NCBI GenBank assembly: GCA_963776845.1
Contig: CAVZOJ010000024.1
Coordinates: 1-64,000, forward strand
Direction: 5' to 3'
Length of the DNA stretch: 64,000 nt
Source: Roseitranquillus sp963776845
GTDB lineage: Bacteria; Pseudomonadota; Alphaproteobacteria; Rhodobacterales; Rhodobacteraceae
Below, one piece after another: positions 37,709 to 47,554 of this stretch. The position numbers and the translations under genes were made by a program. The notes under the pieces are model-generated. The model was not told the origin of the DNA, did no database searches, and worked only from the letters and a program-made list of their open reading frames with translations. Positions within the stretch are counted from its first letter, which is position 1, and each line of letters starts with the position of its first letter.

Positions 37709-39995
37709 TCACTCCGCCGCTAGTGCCGTCGCTGTTCAACATCTGCCAGACGCGGTGCGGGGTCAGCGGCATGTCGATCTGCCGCACGCCATGATCCCAG
37801 AGCGCGTCGACCGCGGCATTCGTCACCGCGGCCAGCGCCCCGACCGTGCCCGCCTCGCCGCAGCCCTTCATGCCAAGCTGGTTGGCCGTCGACGGCACCG
37901 GCTCGGTCGTGAAGGTGATCATCGGCACGTCGTCCGCCCGCGGCATCGCATAGTCCATGAAGGTCGCCGTCAGAAGCTGGCCGTCCGCGTCATAGACCGC
38001 AAGCTCCGCCAGCGCCTGTCCGATCCCCTGCGCCACCCCGCCATGCACCTGGCCCTCCGCCAGGAGCGGGTTGATCAGGTTGCCGAAGTCGTCCGTCACG
38101 GCATAGCGGTCGACCGTCACGCGGCCGGTCTCGGCGTCGATCACCACCTCGGCCACGTGCGCCCCGTTGGGGTACGAGCGGCCGGGCAGCGCGTCGGTCG
38201 CAGCGAACGTCAGCAGGTCCTCGCGCCCGTCGGCCCGCGCCATCGCAGCGACCTCCAGCATCGTCGGCGTCTCGTTCGAGCCCTGGATCCGGAACACCTC
38301 GTCGTCGAACGTCGCCTCCCCGCCCAGCTTCTCGGCGAGATAGCCGGAATAGGCCTCGACGATCTTCGTCACCGCCGCGAGCGTGACGTTCGTCTGCGTC
38401 GTCACGCTGCGGGAGCCGCCGGTGCCGCCGCCCTTGGCGATGAGGTCGCTGTCGCCCTGCACGACCTCGATCCTGTCCGCGGGGATACCGGTCTGGTCGC
38501 TCAGGAACTTGGCGTAGACCGTCTCGTGACCCTGGCCGTTCGATTGGGTGCCCACGTAGATCTTCGCGCCATCCTCCACGAACTCGACGCGGACGTCCTC
38601 CTCGGGTGAGCCGAGGATCGACTCGATGTAGTAGCAAAGGCCAAGGCCGCGCAGCCGCCCCTTCGCCGCGTCCGCCTCGCGCCGCGCGGCAAAGCCCGCC
38701 TTGTCGGCAACCTGCTCGACACGCTTCAGCACGCGGGCAAAGTCGCCGACGTCATATGTCTCTCCCGTCGCACTCTTGTAAGGGAAGGAGGCGGGCGGGA
38801 TGAAGTTGATCCGCCGCAATTCCCACGGGTCGACGCCGAGCTCGCGCGCGGCGTAGTCCATCGTCCGCTCCAGCGCATAGATCGCTTCCGGCCGCCCCGC
38901 GCCGCGATAGGCGTCGACGCAGCAGGTGTTGGTGTAGATCCCCCTCGCCCGCAGATAGATCGCCTGGAAGTCGTACACCCCCGGCGCGACCTTGGCGAAC
39001 AGGTCGGACTGGATCAGTTGCGCGAACTGGCTGTTGTACGCGCCGAGATCGCTCAGCGTGTCCACCCGGTAGCCGAGGATCCGGTTATCCGCGTCGAAGG
39101 CGAGCTCGCAGGTGCTGGTCAGCGCCCGCCCCTGGTTGTCGGTCAGCATCGCCTCGGTCCGCGTCTCGATCCAGCGCACCGCGCGGCCGAGATGCCGTGC
39201 CGCCGCCGGCAGGAACACGTGCTCGGGGTAGGGCTGGCCCTTCATGCCGAAGCCGCCGCCCACGTCCGGCGTCGTCACCCGCACCTTGTCGGGCGCCAGC
39301 CCCAGGCTCTTGACGATCAGGTCCTTGTCGCCCCAGACGCCCTGCCCGCTCACGCAGAAATGCAGCCTCTCGCCGTCCCACTCCGCGTAGGCGCCGCGCG
39401 GTTCCATCGACGTCGCGATGACCCGGTTGTCGCCCACCTCCAGCCGGACCGTTCGGGCGGCGCTCTCGAACGCGCGCGCGGTCGCTTCGGCATCGCCGAG
39501 CGACCAGTCGTAGGCGACGTTGTCCGGCGCCTCCTCGTGCACGGTCGGTCCGCCGGGCGCGTTTTCGACCTTGGCATCGAGATCCTCGATCTCCGGCATC
39601 ACCAGGTCGGCGGCGTCCTGCGCCTGGCGCAGCGTCTCGGCAAAGACCACCGCAAGGGCCTCGCCCACATGGCGCACACGATCCTGCGCCAGCGCCGGTC
39701 GCAGCGGGCTCGCGCCCTTGCTGCCGTCGCTGTTTCGGGCGGGCACGCCCGGAATCGAGGGGTCTACGCCCCAGGCGTCCAGATCGGCGGCGGTCATCAC
39801 CAGGTGCACGCCGGGCGCGGCGGCCGCCTCCTCGACGTCGATGCCCGTGATCCGGCCGTGCGCGACCGAGGAGCGTACGACCACCGCGTGCAGCGCGTCC
39901 CGCGGTGCGACGTCGTCGATGTACCGTCCCGCTCCGGTCAGGAACCGCACGTCCTCCACCCGCTTCACGGGCTGCGATTTTCCGAACTTTTCCAT
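37709..39995 (-). CDS. Xanthine dehydrogenase family molybdopterin-binding subunit
   Basis: A large molybdenum hydroxylase subunit of about 760 residues. The start VEDVRFLTGAGRYIDDV is typical of CoxL-like proteins. Further motifs are TPDVGGGFGMKGQ, CVDAYRGAGRPEAIYALE (the active-site loop; a non-CoxL form) and QSNGQGHETVYAKFLSDQTG. The catalytic Glu is in QLGMKGCGEAGTVGA. The start at 39995 follows GGAGA. The raw frame runs on to 37233 and overlaps the DUF2235 gene by 394 bases. One extra T at about 37735 would explain this, since without it the chain ends VWQMLTATALAAE at 37709. FAD and Fe-S partner subunits are not adjacent. Confidence 0.85.
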
Positions 39996-40181
39996 GCGTC
40001 TCTCCTGGCCCCGTCTTGGCGCGCACCCTAACGTCCCGGCGGTCGGCGTCCAGACGTCACGCCGCGCCATCGGGCGGGACCCATCGCCGCGACTCCCCGC
40101 CGGGCGCCCGACCGCCTTCCGTGACTGCCCCACGGCGGAGAAGTAGTACAGACGCGCCCGGTCAGCGCCCCGTCACTTACC
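39996..40181. other. Intergenic stretch between the ABC ATPase and molybdopterin subunit genes
   Basis: This 186-base gap holds GGAGAG at 40004-40011, the ribosome binding site of the molybdopterin subunit, and no recognisable gene. All genes on both sides read on the minus strand. Confidence 0.4.
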
Positions 40182-41201
40182 TCACGCCGCATCGCGGAGG
40201 TCGACGCCGCCGTCGTGCAGGTGGCAGGCGACGCTCCCGCCGGCGGCGGCGGTCTTCAGGCGCGGGACCTCGGCGCTGCAGCGCGGTCCGGCGAACGGGC
40301 AGCGCGGATGGAAGGCACAGCCCGGCGGCGGGTCGATCGGCGACGGGATCTCGCCCTCGATCGGTCGGAACGCCCGGCGTCCCGTGCCCAGCGTCGGGAC
40401 CGAGGCCAACAGGGCTTGGGTGTAGGGATGCTGCGGCGCCTGGTAGAGTGCGTCGGCCCGCGCCAGCTCGACGACGCGGCCGAGATACATGATCGCCACG
40501 CGGTCGCAGACGTGGCGCACCACGCTGAGGTCGTGGCTGATGAAGAGCGCTGTCAGCCCCAGCTCGCCCCGCAGGTCGAGGAACAGGTTCAAGACCTGCG
40601 CCTGGATCGACACGTCGAGCGACGCCACCGCCTCGTCGAGTACCAGCAGGTCGGGCTGCATCGCCAGCGCCCGGGCGATGGCAATCCGCTGCCGCTGGCC
40701 GCCCGAGAACTGGTGCGGCAGCCGGTCGGCGTAGGCCCCCTCCAGCCCCACCTGCTCCAAGAGCGCGCGGGTGCGGGCGCGGACCTCCGATGCCGGCACC
40801 AGCCCGTGAACGCGCGGTCCCTCCGAGATCGTCTCGCCGACCTTCATCCGCGGGTTGAGGCTCGCGAACGGGTCCTGGTGGATCATCTGCACCCGGGTCG
40901 TCAGCTTCTCGACGCGGTCGTCGCGGCCCCGCGCCACCGGTTCGCCATGCAGCGTGACGGTCCCCTCCGTCGCGCCGTAGATGCCGGAGACAACGCGGCC
41001 GAGCGTCGACTTGCCACAGCCGGACTCGCCCACGATGCCCAGCACCTCTCCCTTCGCGACCTCGAGGGAGACGTCGGTCACCGCATGCACGGCCCCTCCC
41101 GCGCGGGCCGCGCCAAGGCCCGCCATCAGCTTCTCGGCCAGCGTCGCCTTCAGCGGAAACCGCTTCGAGACGTGGTCGACCTTCAGCAGCGGCGGCGTCA
41201 T
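40182..41201 (-). CDS. Dipeptide/oligopeptide ABC transporter ATP-binding protein, DppF type
   Basis: About 339 residues from the ATG at 41201. Walker A is VGESGCGKSTLG, signature LSGGQ appears as HQFSGGQRQRIAIARALA, and Walker B is LLVLDEAVASLDVSIQ, with the switch His in LFISHDLSV. The C-terminal oligo_HPY region CAFHPRCPFAGPRC has the cysteines typical of peptide transporters. The start overlaps the stop of the partner ATPase gene by four bases. It is the last gene of the transporter set and powers uptake together with the other ATPase. Confidence 0.92.
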   Translation of the reverse strand: MTPPLLKVDHVSKRFPLKATLAEKLMAGLGAARAGGAVHAVTDVSLEVAKGEVLGIVGESGCGKSTLGRVVSGIYGATEGTVTLHGEPVARGRDDRVEKLTTRVQMIHQDPFASLNPRMKVGETISEGPRVHGLVPASEVRARTRALLEQVGLEGAYADRLPHQFSGGQRQRIAIARALAMQPDLLVLDEAVASLDVSIQAQVLNLFLDLRGELGLTALFISHDLSVVRHVCDRVAIMYLGRVVELARADALYQAPQHPYTQALLASVPTLGTGRRAFRPIEGEIPSPIDPPPGCAFHPRCPFAGPRCSAEVPRLKTAAAGGSVACHLHDGGVDLRDAA

Positions 41202-42164
41202 GCGGCCTCCAGCGGGTGGTGGCAAAGCGCGGTGTGGTCGCCGAACCGGGCCAAGGGCGGCTCGGTCGTGCAGACCTCCGTCGCCCTTGGGCAGCGGTTC
41301 CGGAACGGACACCCCGAGGGCAGGTTCGCCAGCTGCGGGGTGGAGCCCGGGATCTGCGGCAGGTGCGTGCCGGGCGCGTGCAGGCCGGGGACCGAGTTCG
41401 AGCAGACCGCGCGTGTAGGGATGCCGCGGCCGCGCGATGACGTCCTCCGCCGCACCGCGCTCCACGATGCGGCCCGCGTACATCACGCAGATGTCGTCGG
41501 CGAGCGACGAGACCACGGCGAGGTCGTGCGTCACCCAGACGATCGCGGTCCGGGTCTCGTCCGCCAGCCGACGCACCTCGGCCAGGATCTGGCCCTGGAT
41601 CGACACGTCGAGCGCGGTCGTCGGCTCATCGGCGATGATCACGGCCGGGCGGTGCAGCAGCGCGATCGCGATCGCCACCCGCTGGCGCATTCCGCCCGAG
41701 AGCTGGTGCGGATAGGCCCGCAGACGCTCCGCCGCCGCGGGAATCCCGACCTTGGCCAGCGCGTCGCGCGCCCGCTCCAGCGCACGCGCCTTCGGCATCC
41801 GCTCATGGACGCGCACCGCCATCGCCATCTGCTCGCCGATCCGCAGCACCGGGTTCAGCGTCATCATCGGGTCCTGGAAGACCATCGACACCTTGCGCCC
41901 GCGCATCGAGCGCAACTGGTCCGGCGCCAGTGTCCGCAGGTCGGTGCCCTCGACCAGCACGCGGCCGCCGGTGATGCGCCCGGGCTCGTCGATCAGCCCG
42001 AGGATCGAGAAGCCGGTGACGGACTTGCCCGATCCGCTCTCGCCGACGAGGCCCATGATCCGGCCGGGCTCGACGGCAAAGCTCACGTCGTTGACCGCGG
42101 TGACGCTGCCGCCGCGGGTGTCGAAGCGCGTCGTCAGGCCCTGCACGTCCAGCGCGATGCTCAT
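41198..42164 (-). pseudogene. Dipeptide/oligopeptide ABC transporter ATP-binding protein, DppD type, frameshifted
   Basis: Walker A is VGESGSGKSVTG, the signature is HQLSGGMRQRVAIAIA and Walker B is VIIADEPTTALDVS. The C-terminal oligo_HPY part, VPGLHAPGTHLPQIPGS, CPFRNRCPRATEVC and LCHHPLEAA, is in another frame (seen from 41455). One extra C at about 41399 causes the break. Because the wrong frame stays open and runs into the next gene in phase, the two ATPases look like one 660-residue fusion protein. The alternative-frame tail with its four conserved cysteines argues for two separate genes. Confidence 0.82.
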
Positions 42165-43099
42165 CGGCTGTGCCTGGGGTCCAGCACGGTCCGCACCTGG
42201 TCGCCCACGAGGTTGATCGCCACCACCGTGATCATCAGGAAGATGCCGGGATAGATCGACAGCCAGTAGCGGTCGGAATGGATGTACTTGAACCCGTTCG
42301 AGATCAGCGAGCCCAGCGACGGCTCTGTCAGCGGCAGACCGACGCCAAGGAAGGACAGCGTCGCCTCGAGCGCGATGGCCGCCGCGACCTGCACCGTCGC
42401 CACCACGATCAGCGGCGGCAGGACGTTGGGCAACAGGTGCCGGAACAGCACGCGGTGCGTCGGCAGCGGCGTCGACCGCGCCGCCTCGATGTAGTCCTTT
42501 CCGCGCTCCACCGTGGCCGCGCCATGCGCCGTCCGCGCGAAGTAGGCGTACTGCGCAACGACCAGCGCCAGGATGATCTGCGCCACCCCCTGCCCCAGAA
42601 GGGCCACCAGCACCAGCGCCAGCAGGATCGCCGGCATCGACAGCTGCAGATCGACGATCCGCATCAGGAGCGACTCCAGCCGCCCGCCGAAATAGGCCGC
42701 CGACAGCCCGACGCAGATGCCGATCGTCAGCGCCAGAACGCCCGCGGAAACGCCGATCGTGAAGCTCGTGCGCAGCCCGTAGAGGATCGCCGACAGCATG
42801 TCCCGCCCGGCATTGTCCGTCCCGAGGAGGTGAACGTAGCCGCCGGTCCCAACCTCACCCGGCGTCAGGAAGGCATCCATCCAGTCGAGCGCGGCCATGT
42901 CGTAGGGATCCTGCGGCGCCACCAGCGGCGCCCCGAACGACAGCAGCAGCAGCAGCACGACGACGGCAAGCGCACCGACCGCGACCCAGGACCGGCGAAA
43001 GTCGGACCAGAAGTTGCGCAGCCGCGTCGCGCGCGTCTCGATCGGCGCGGCGGACGGAACGGCGAGCGTCTCGCCCGTGCTGGTGGCGACGTCGCTCAT
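42161..43099 (-). CDS. Dipeptide/oligopeptide ABC transporter permease, DppC type
   Basis: A 312-residue inner-membrane permease. An N-terminal membrane segment (about residues 38-60) is followed by a periplasmic loop with HLLGTDNAGRDMLSAILYGL, the OppC_N signature. The remaining five membrane segments carry the EAA loop KDYIEAARSTPLPTHRVLFR. The start overlaps the stop of the DppB-type gene by four bases and its own stop overlaps the next ATPase gene by four bases, so the set is one operon. Confidence 0.93.
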   Translation of the reverse strand: MSDVATSTGETLAVPSAAPIETRATRLRNFWSDFRRSWVAVGALAVVVLLLLLSFGAPLVAPQDPYDMAALDWMDAFLTPGEVGTGGYVHLLGTDNAGRDMLSAILYGLRTSFTIGVSAGVLALTIGICVGLSAAYFGGRLESLLMRIVDLQLSMPAILLALVLVALLGQGVAQIILALVVAQYAYFARTAHGAATVERGKDYIEAARSTPLPTHRVLFRHLLPNVLPPLIVVATVQVAAAIALEATLSFLGVGLPLTEPSLGSLISNGFKYIHSDRYWLSIYPGIFLMITVVAINLVGDQVRTVLDPRHSR

Positions 43100-44070
43100 T
43101 TCGAGCCTCCGAGCCGCACCCGCGGGTCAAGCTGGGCGTAGATGACGTCGACGGTGAAGTTGATCAGCACGAACAGGATCACCACCAGGATCAGGTACGT
43201 GACCATCACCGGCCGGTCGAGCTGCAGGATCGAGTCGATGATCAGCTTTCCGACCCCCGGCCAGGTGAACACGGTTTCGGTCACCACCGCGAAGGCCAGC
43301 GTCGAGCCGAGCTCCAGCCCGAAGACGGTGACGATGGGGATCGAGATGTTGCGCAGAACGTGGCTGAAGACGATCTGCCGGTCCGGCAGCCCCTGGGCGC
43401 GGGCGAACTTGACGTAGTCGGTCTGCATCGCCTCGACCATGCCGGCGCGGGTGAGGCGGATCAGCAGGCCCATCTTGAAGAGCGAGAGGTTGACCGCGGG
43501 CATGATGACGTGGCTCCACCCGTCCGCCGTGGCAAGCGAGGTGCGGATGCCGAGGAACGTGCCGATGTCGCCGCGCCCGCCCGACGGCAGCCAGCCGAGC
43601 TCGACCGCGAAGGCCATGATCAGCAGCATGCCGATCCAGAACGTCGGGACCGAGAAACCCAGCACCGACAGCGCCATGATCGCCTTGGCGCCGAAACTGT
43701 CCGGCTTGTAGCCGGCATAGATCCCCGCCGGGATTCCCACGACCGTCGCGATCGCGACCGCCACCAGGACCAGCTCCAGCGTCGCTGGCAGGCGCGAGAA
43801 GACGAGGCCGGTGACGGAGGTGTTGTAGACCATCGACCGGCCGAGGTCGCCCTGCGCGACATTGCCGAGGAACGTCAGGTACTGGCGCCACAGCGGCTGG
43901 TCGAGGCCATACTGCCGGATCAGGTTCTCGCGGATCTCCTGCGTCGCGCCGGGATCGATCATAACGTCGATCGGATTGCCGATCGCATAGACGCCGACGA
44001 AGACGATCACCGACATGACGAACACCACCACGACGGCCTGCATCAGTCGGCTGACGATGAATCCCAGCAT
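43096..44070 (-). CDS. Dipeptide/oligopeptide ABC transporter permease, DppB type
   Basis: A 324-residue permease from the ATG at 44070. The first membrane segment, FIVSRLMQAVVVVFVMSVIV, and the following DPGATQEIRENLIRQYGLDQ are typical of DppB/OppB. The EAA loop is QTDYVKFARAQGLPDRQIVF, and the conserved final part is VFTWPGVGKLIIDSILQLDR. The longer open frame upstream overlaps the binding-protein gene and has no family similarity. The gene follows the substrate-binding protein by about 50 bases. Confidence 0.93.
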   Translation of the reverse strand: MLGFIVSRLMQAVVVVFVMSVIVFVGVYAIGNPIDVMIDPGATQEIRENLIRQYGLDQPLWRQYLTFLGNVAQGDLGRSMVYNTSVTGLVFSRLPATLELVLVAVAIATVVGIPAGIYAGYKPDSFGAKAIMALSVLGFSVPTFWIGMLLIMAFAVELGWLPSGGRGDIGTFLGIRTSLATADGWSHVIMPAVNLSLFKMGLLIRLTRAGMVEAMQTDYVKFARAQGLPDRQIVFSHVLRNISIPIVTVFGLELGSTLAFAVVTETVFTWPGVGKLIIDSILQLDRPVMVTYLILVVILFVLINFTVDVIYAQLDPRVRLGGSK

Positions 44071-44120
44071 GGTGCCTCGCGGTCGGGAAAGGGGCGCCCC
44101 GGCGGGACGCCCCGCGTCGC

Positions 44121-45695
44121 TTACTCGCCCGCGGGAACGATCTCGTAGGCGCGGGTCTCCTGGTCGGTCCGCGGCTCGAACTCCAGCGCATCGGCGTCGG
44201 CGGCCCAGACCGTCTGCAGGATCACCGTCGGGATCAGTGCCCGGTCCTCCATCGCGATCTCGGAGGCCTGCTCGTAGAGCGCGCGCCGCTCCTCGGCGTC
44301 GAGCGTCTGCGTGCCCTCGTCGAAGACCGCGTCGAACTCGGGGTTCGCATAGCCGGTGCGGTTGAAGTTGCCGAAGCCGTCCTCGGGGTCCTTGCTGTGG
44401 ACGAGCGCGCCATAGGTGTAGGCCGCCTCGCCCGTCAGCGTGCCCCAGGCCGACATCGTCATCGTGTATTCCTCGTTGGCCGCGGCCGGAAAGAACACGG
44501 TGCCGTTCAGCGCCTGCGCGTTGACCGTCAGGCCAAGCCGCGACCACATCTGCGCCAGCGCCTCGCAGACGACGGCATCGCCCGGCACGCGGTTGTTCGT
44601 GCAGGTGAAGTCCACCTCGAAACCGTCGGGATAGCCCGCCTCGGCCAGCAGCTCCTGCGCCCGCTCGAGGTCGTACTCACGCGTGGGCAGCGCGTCGGAA
44701 TAGCCGAAGAAGCCCTCGGGCATCAGCTGGTTCGCCGGCGTGCCAAGACCCTCCAGCACCACGTTCACCAGCACGTCGCGGTTGATCGCGAGGTCGAGCG
44801 CGGTGCGCACCCGCACGTCCTGCAGCGGGTTGCCCTCGACCTCCTCGCCATTGACCGTGATCGGCTGCGGCTCCTCGTCCTTCACGCTCGGCGCGACGTT
44901 GAGGATGTAGACGGAGTCCGCGGCGAAGGTCTCGATCTCGGGGTCGCCCTCCATCGCCAGCACGTCGGTCGCCGGCACGTAGTTGATCAGGTCGACATCG
45001 CCCGAGCGCAGCGCCGCCACGCGGGCGGCGTCGTCGGGAATCTCCTTGCGGACCACGCGCTCCCACGCCGGCATCTCGCCCCAGTAGTCCTCGTAGCGCT
45101 CGAGCACCAGGTCGCCCTTGGGCTCCCACGAAACGAAGCGGAACGGGCCGGTGCCGATCGCCGCCTCGCCCGCGTTGAACTCCTCGTTGCCGACGTCGGT
45201 GCCGGTCTCGTTCGGGACGATGAAGAGGCGGGTGAAGTCGTTCGGCAGCGCCGGCGCGATGCCCTTGGTTTTCACCCGGATGGTGTAGTCATCGACGATC
45301 TCGGTCGAGTCGACGTACTTGGTGTAGAGCGTCATCGACATCGGGCCGGTGACCTCCGGAATGCGCTCGATCGAGGCCGCGACGTCCTCCGCCGTGAATG
45401 GCGTGCCGTCGTGGAAGGTGACGCCCTCGCGCAGCTTGAACTCCCACGTGGTGTCGTCGATCGGCTCCCAGCTGACGGCGAGGCCGGGCTTCAGCTGCAG
45501 GTTCGCGTCGACGTCGACCAGCGTGTCGTAGATGTGGCGCAGGGCCTCGGCCTGGCTGCCGAGCGTCGACCAGTGCGGGTCGATGGAATCCGGCCCCGCG
45601 CGCAGGCCGATGACGAGTTCCTGGCTGAAGGCCGCCGGCGCCGCGGCCAGCACGGCAAGGGCCGCGATCCCCGATCCGAGTGTCTTCCTGAGCAT
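44121..45695 (-). CDS. ABC transporter substrate-binding protein, DppA/OppA type
   Basis: A 524-residue solute-binding protein (SBP_bac_5 family). The signal peptide ends AAPAAFSQE near residue 25. Mature motifs include DSIDPHWSTLGSQAEALRHI, WEFKLREGVTFHDGTPFTAE (the family signature) and GTGPFRFVSWEPKGDLVLER. It captures a small peptide or related amide in the periplasm for the DppBCDF-type genes that follow. It is the first gene of its operon and is divergent from the GntR regulator gene, with about 157 bases of shared control region. Confidence 0.93.
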   Translation of the reverse strand: MLRKTLGSGIAALAVLAAAPAAFSQELVIGLRAGPDSIDPHWSTLGSQAEALRHIYDTLVDVDANLQLKPGLAVSWEPIDDTTWEFKLREGVTFHDGTPFTAEDVAASIERIPEVTGPMSMTLYTKYVDSTEIVDDYTIRVKTKGIAPALPNDFTRLFIVPNETGTDVGNEEFNAGEAAIGTGPFRFVSWEPKGDLVLERYEDYWGEMPAWERVVRKEIPDDAARVAALRSGDVDLINYVPATDVLAMEGDPEIETFAADSVYILNVAPSVKDEEPQPITVNGEEVEGNPLQDVRVRTALDLAINRDVLVNVVLEGLGTPANQLMPEGFFGYSDALPTREYDLERAQELLAEAGYPDGFEVDFTCTNNRVPGDAVVCEALAQMWSRLGLTVNAQALNGTVFFPAAANEEYTMTMSAWGTLTGEAAYTYGALVHSKDPEDGFGNFNRTGYANPEFDAVFDEGTQTLDAEERRALYEQASEIAMEDRALIPTVILQTVWAADADALEFEPRTDQETRAYEIVPAGE

Positions 45696-45852
45696 CAGTC
45701 CCCTCCTGAAGGCGTGTTACACTTGACTGGCACACTACGCAGGCAATCCGAGTGCGCGTCAAGCCTGGGAGACGCAATCCAGCGGCGGCCACGCCTGCAC
45801 TTGCCCAACAAACGTGCTTGAGCGCCGGATTGTTATTCTGCAATGTCACGAC
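45696..45852. promoter_or_regulatory. Divergent control region between the binding protein and gntR genes
   Basis: This 157-base gap contains a promoter-like TTGACT at 45723-45728 on the plus strand and AT-richer DNA near 45826-45845. The GntR regulator encoded next to it is likely to bind here and control both the transporter and the enzyme operon. I could not define the operator. Confidence 0.45.
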
Positions 45853-46905
45853 ATGCGGGACGACCGACCTGACCTGGATAACACTTTCGAGCGCCTCGCA
45901 TGGGTGATCGACCGGGCGTCCTCGGTGCCGCTCTCGGTCCAGCTCCGGGGCGCCATCGAATACGGGATCGCCTCCGGCGACATCAGCGCCGGCACCCGGC
46001 TGCCCTCGGTTCGCAGCCTCGCCGGCCGGCTGCGCATCTCGCCCGTCACCGTCAGCAACGTCTATGCGTCGCTGCAGGACGGCGGGGCATGTCGAGGGGC
46101 GCGTCGGCTCCGGGACGTTCGTCGCCGACGGCGGCGTGTCGCACCTGCGCGCCGACCGGCTGCGCGAGGTCGAGCGGCGGGTCGACGCCCTGGTGCGGCT
46201 CGGGCGCGAGGCGGGCCTGTCGCGGGCGGGCCTCGCCTACCGCGTCTCCGTCGCCGCCGAGGAGCCGCGGCCGGTCCGCGTGCTGATGCTCGGCACCTTC
46301 CACGACGCGACCGAGGCCTACGCCGCCGAGATCCGCCCGCACCTGCGCCCCGGCGACGAGATCGTCGGCCTGCACGACCGAGGCGGTGCGGACCAAGCCG
46401 CCGCGCGGCATCGACCTCGTCGTCACGCCCCGCACACTGCGGGTCGAGGCGGAGTCGCTGCTGCCGGGGCTGCCCGTCGTCGGCCTCACCCTGATCCCGC
46501 AACGAGGCGACGCGCGTCGCGCTCGCCGCCATCCCGCCCGAGGCGCAGGTCGCCGCGATCTCCTACTTTCCGGACTTCCTGCCGACGATGCGCGCCGGCG
46601 TCATGCGCTTCGCGCCGCACGTCACGCGGCTGACGGCGGCGGTGCGCGACGAGCCTGGGCTGCCCGGGATCCTGTCGCACGCCGACGTCGTCATCCACTC
46701 CACCGGGGCGGAGTACCTGCGCCGCGACCTGCGCCCCGACCAGACCGTGATCGAGTACCGCCACACGCCCGACACCCGCGCCATCGAAACCGACCTGCTG
46801 CCAGCCATCGACGCCGTGCGCAGCCACATCCGAGACGAAAAGGACGAACCCCTTGAGGATCAGCCAGAGCAACTGGTTCGAGGTCGAGACCTACCTGCAG
46901 GATGA
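45853..46905 (+). pseudogene. GntR-family transcriptional regulator, several frameshifts
   Basis: The first frame encodes the GntR winged helix: VPLSVQLRGAIEYGIASGDI, RLPSVRSLAGRLRISPVTVS. The next carries EGRVGSGTFVADGGVSHLRA, then an effector domain in two more frames: PPRGIDLVVTPRTLRVEAES and ISYFPDFLPTMRAGVMRFAP. Three extra bases near 46085, 46373 and 46500 account for the breaks. A further change near 46850 would end the gene at 46856, overlapping the next start by four bases like the genes after it; as read, it ends at 46905. It probably senses the imported substrate and controls both divergent operons. Confidence 0.72.
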
Positions 46906-47554
46906 CGATCGCTGCGTGCTGCCCCTCGGCTCGACCGAGCAGCACGCGTATCTTTCGCTATCGGTCGACTCGATTCTGTCCGAGAAGGTCGCCGCCGATG
47001 CGGCCGAGCCGCTTGGCGTGCCAGTCTTCCCGGCCGTCGCCTACGGACTGACCCCCTACTTCATGGCGTTCCCGGGCACCGTGTCGCTGCGCCTCTCGAC
47101 CTACGCCGCGCTTCTCCGCGACATCCTCGACAGCCTCTACGCCACCGGATTCCGGCGCGTCCTGATCGTGAACGGCCACGGCGGCAACAGCCCGGTCCAA
47201 CCGGTCTGCGCGGAATGGATGGCGGCGCACGACGGCGCCCGCTGCCGCTTCCACGACTGGTGGCGCGCGCCCAAGACCTGGGCCTGCGTGCAGGAGATCG
47301 ACCCGGTCGCCTGCCACGCCTCGTGGATGGAGAACTTCCCCTGGACCCGCCTGCCCGGCCGCGACCTGCCGGCGGAGCAGAAGCCCTTCGTCCCGTTCGA
47401 CCGCCTGCGCGACCGCGACGCCGCCGCCGTCCGCGAGCTGATCGGCGACGGCAACTACGGCGGCGTCTACCAGCGGCCCGACGCCGACACCGACCGCCTC
47501 TGGTCCGTCGCGGTCGAGGAGACGCGCGCGCTGCTCGAAGGCGACTGGGCATGA
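46853..47554 (+). CDS. Creatininase-family amidohydrolase
   Basis: A 233-residue protein with a TTG start at 46853. The metal-binding motif CVLPLGSTEQHAYLSLSVDS has the Glu, His and Asp ligands of the creatininase fold, and VLIVNGHGGNS carries the second His region. Creatininase-fold enzymes open cyclic amides or cleave small amides such as creatinine, formamides or mycofactocin-like peptides. The substrate is unknown here. Its stop overlaps the next start by four bases. A central stretch WACVQEIDPVACHASWMENF replaces the more usual HAG-type region seen in other members. Confidence 0.82.
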   Translation: MRISQSNWFEVETYLQDDDRCVLPLGSTEQHAYLSLSVDSILSEKVAADAAEPLGVPVFPAVAYGLTPYFMAFPGTVSLRLSTYAALLRDILDSLYATGFRRVLIVNGHGGNSPVQPVCAEWMAAHDGARCRFHDWWRAPKTWACVQEIDPVACHASWMENFPWTRLPGRDLPAEQKPFVPFDRLRDRDAAAVRELIGDGNYGGVYQRPDADTDRLWSVAVEETRALLEGDWA

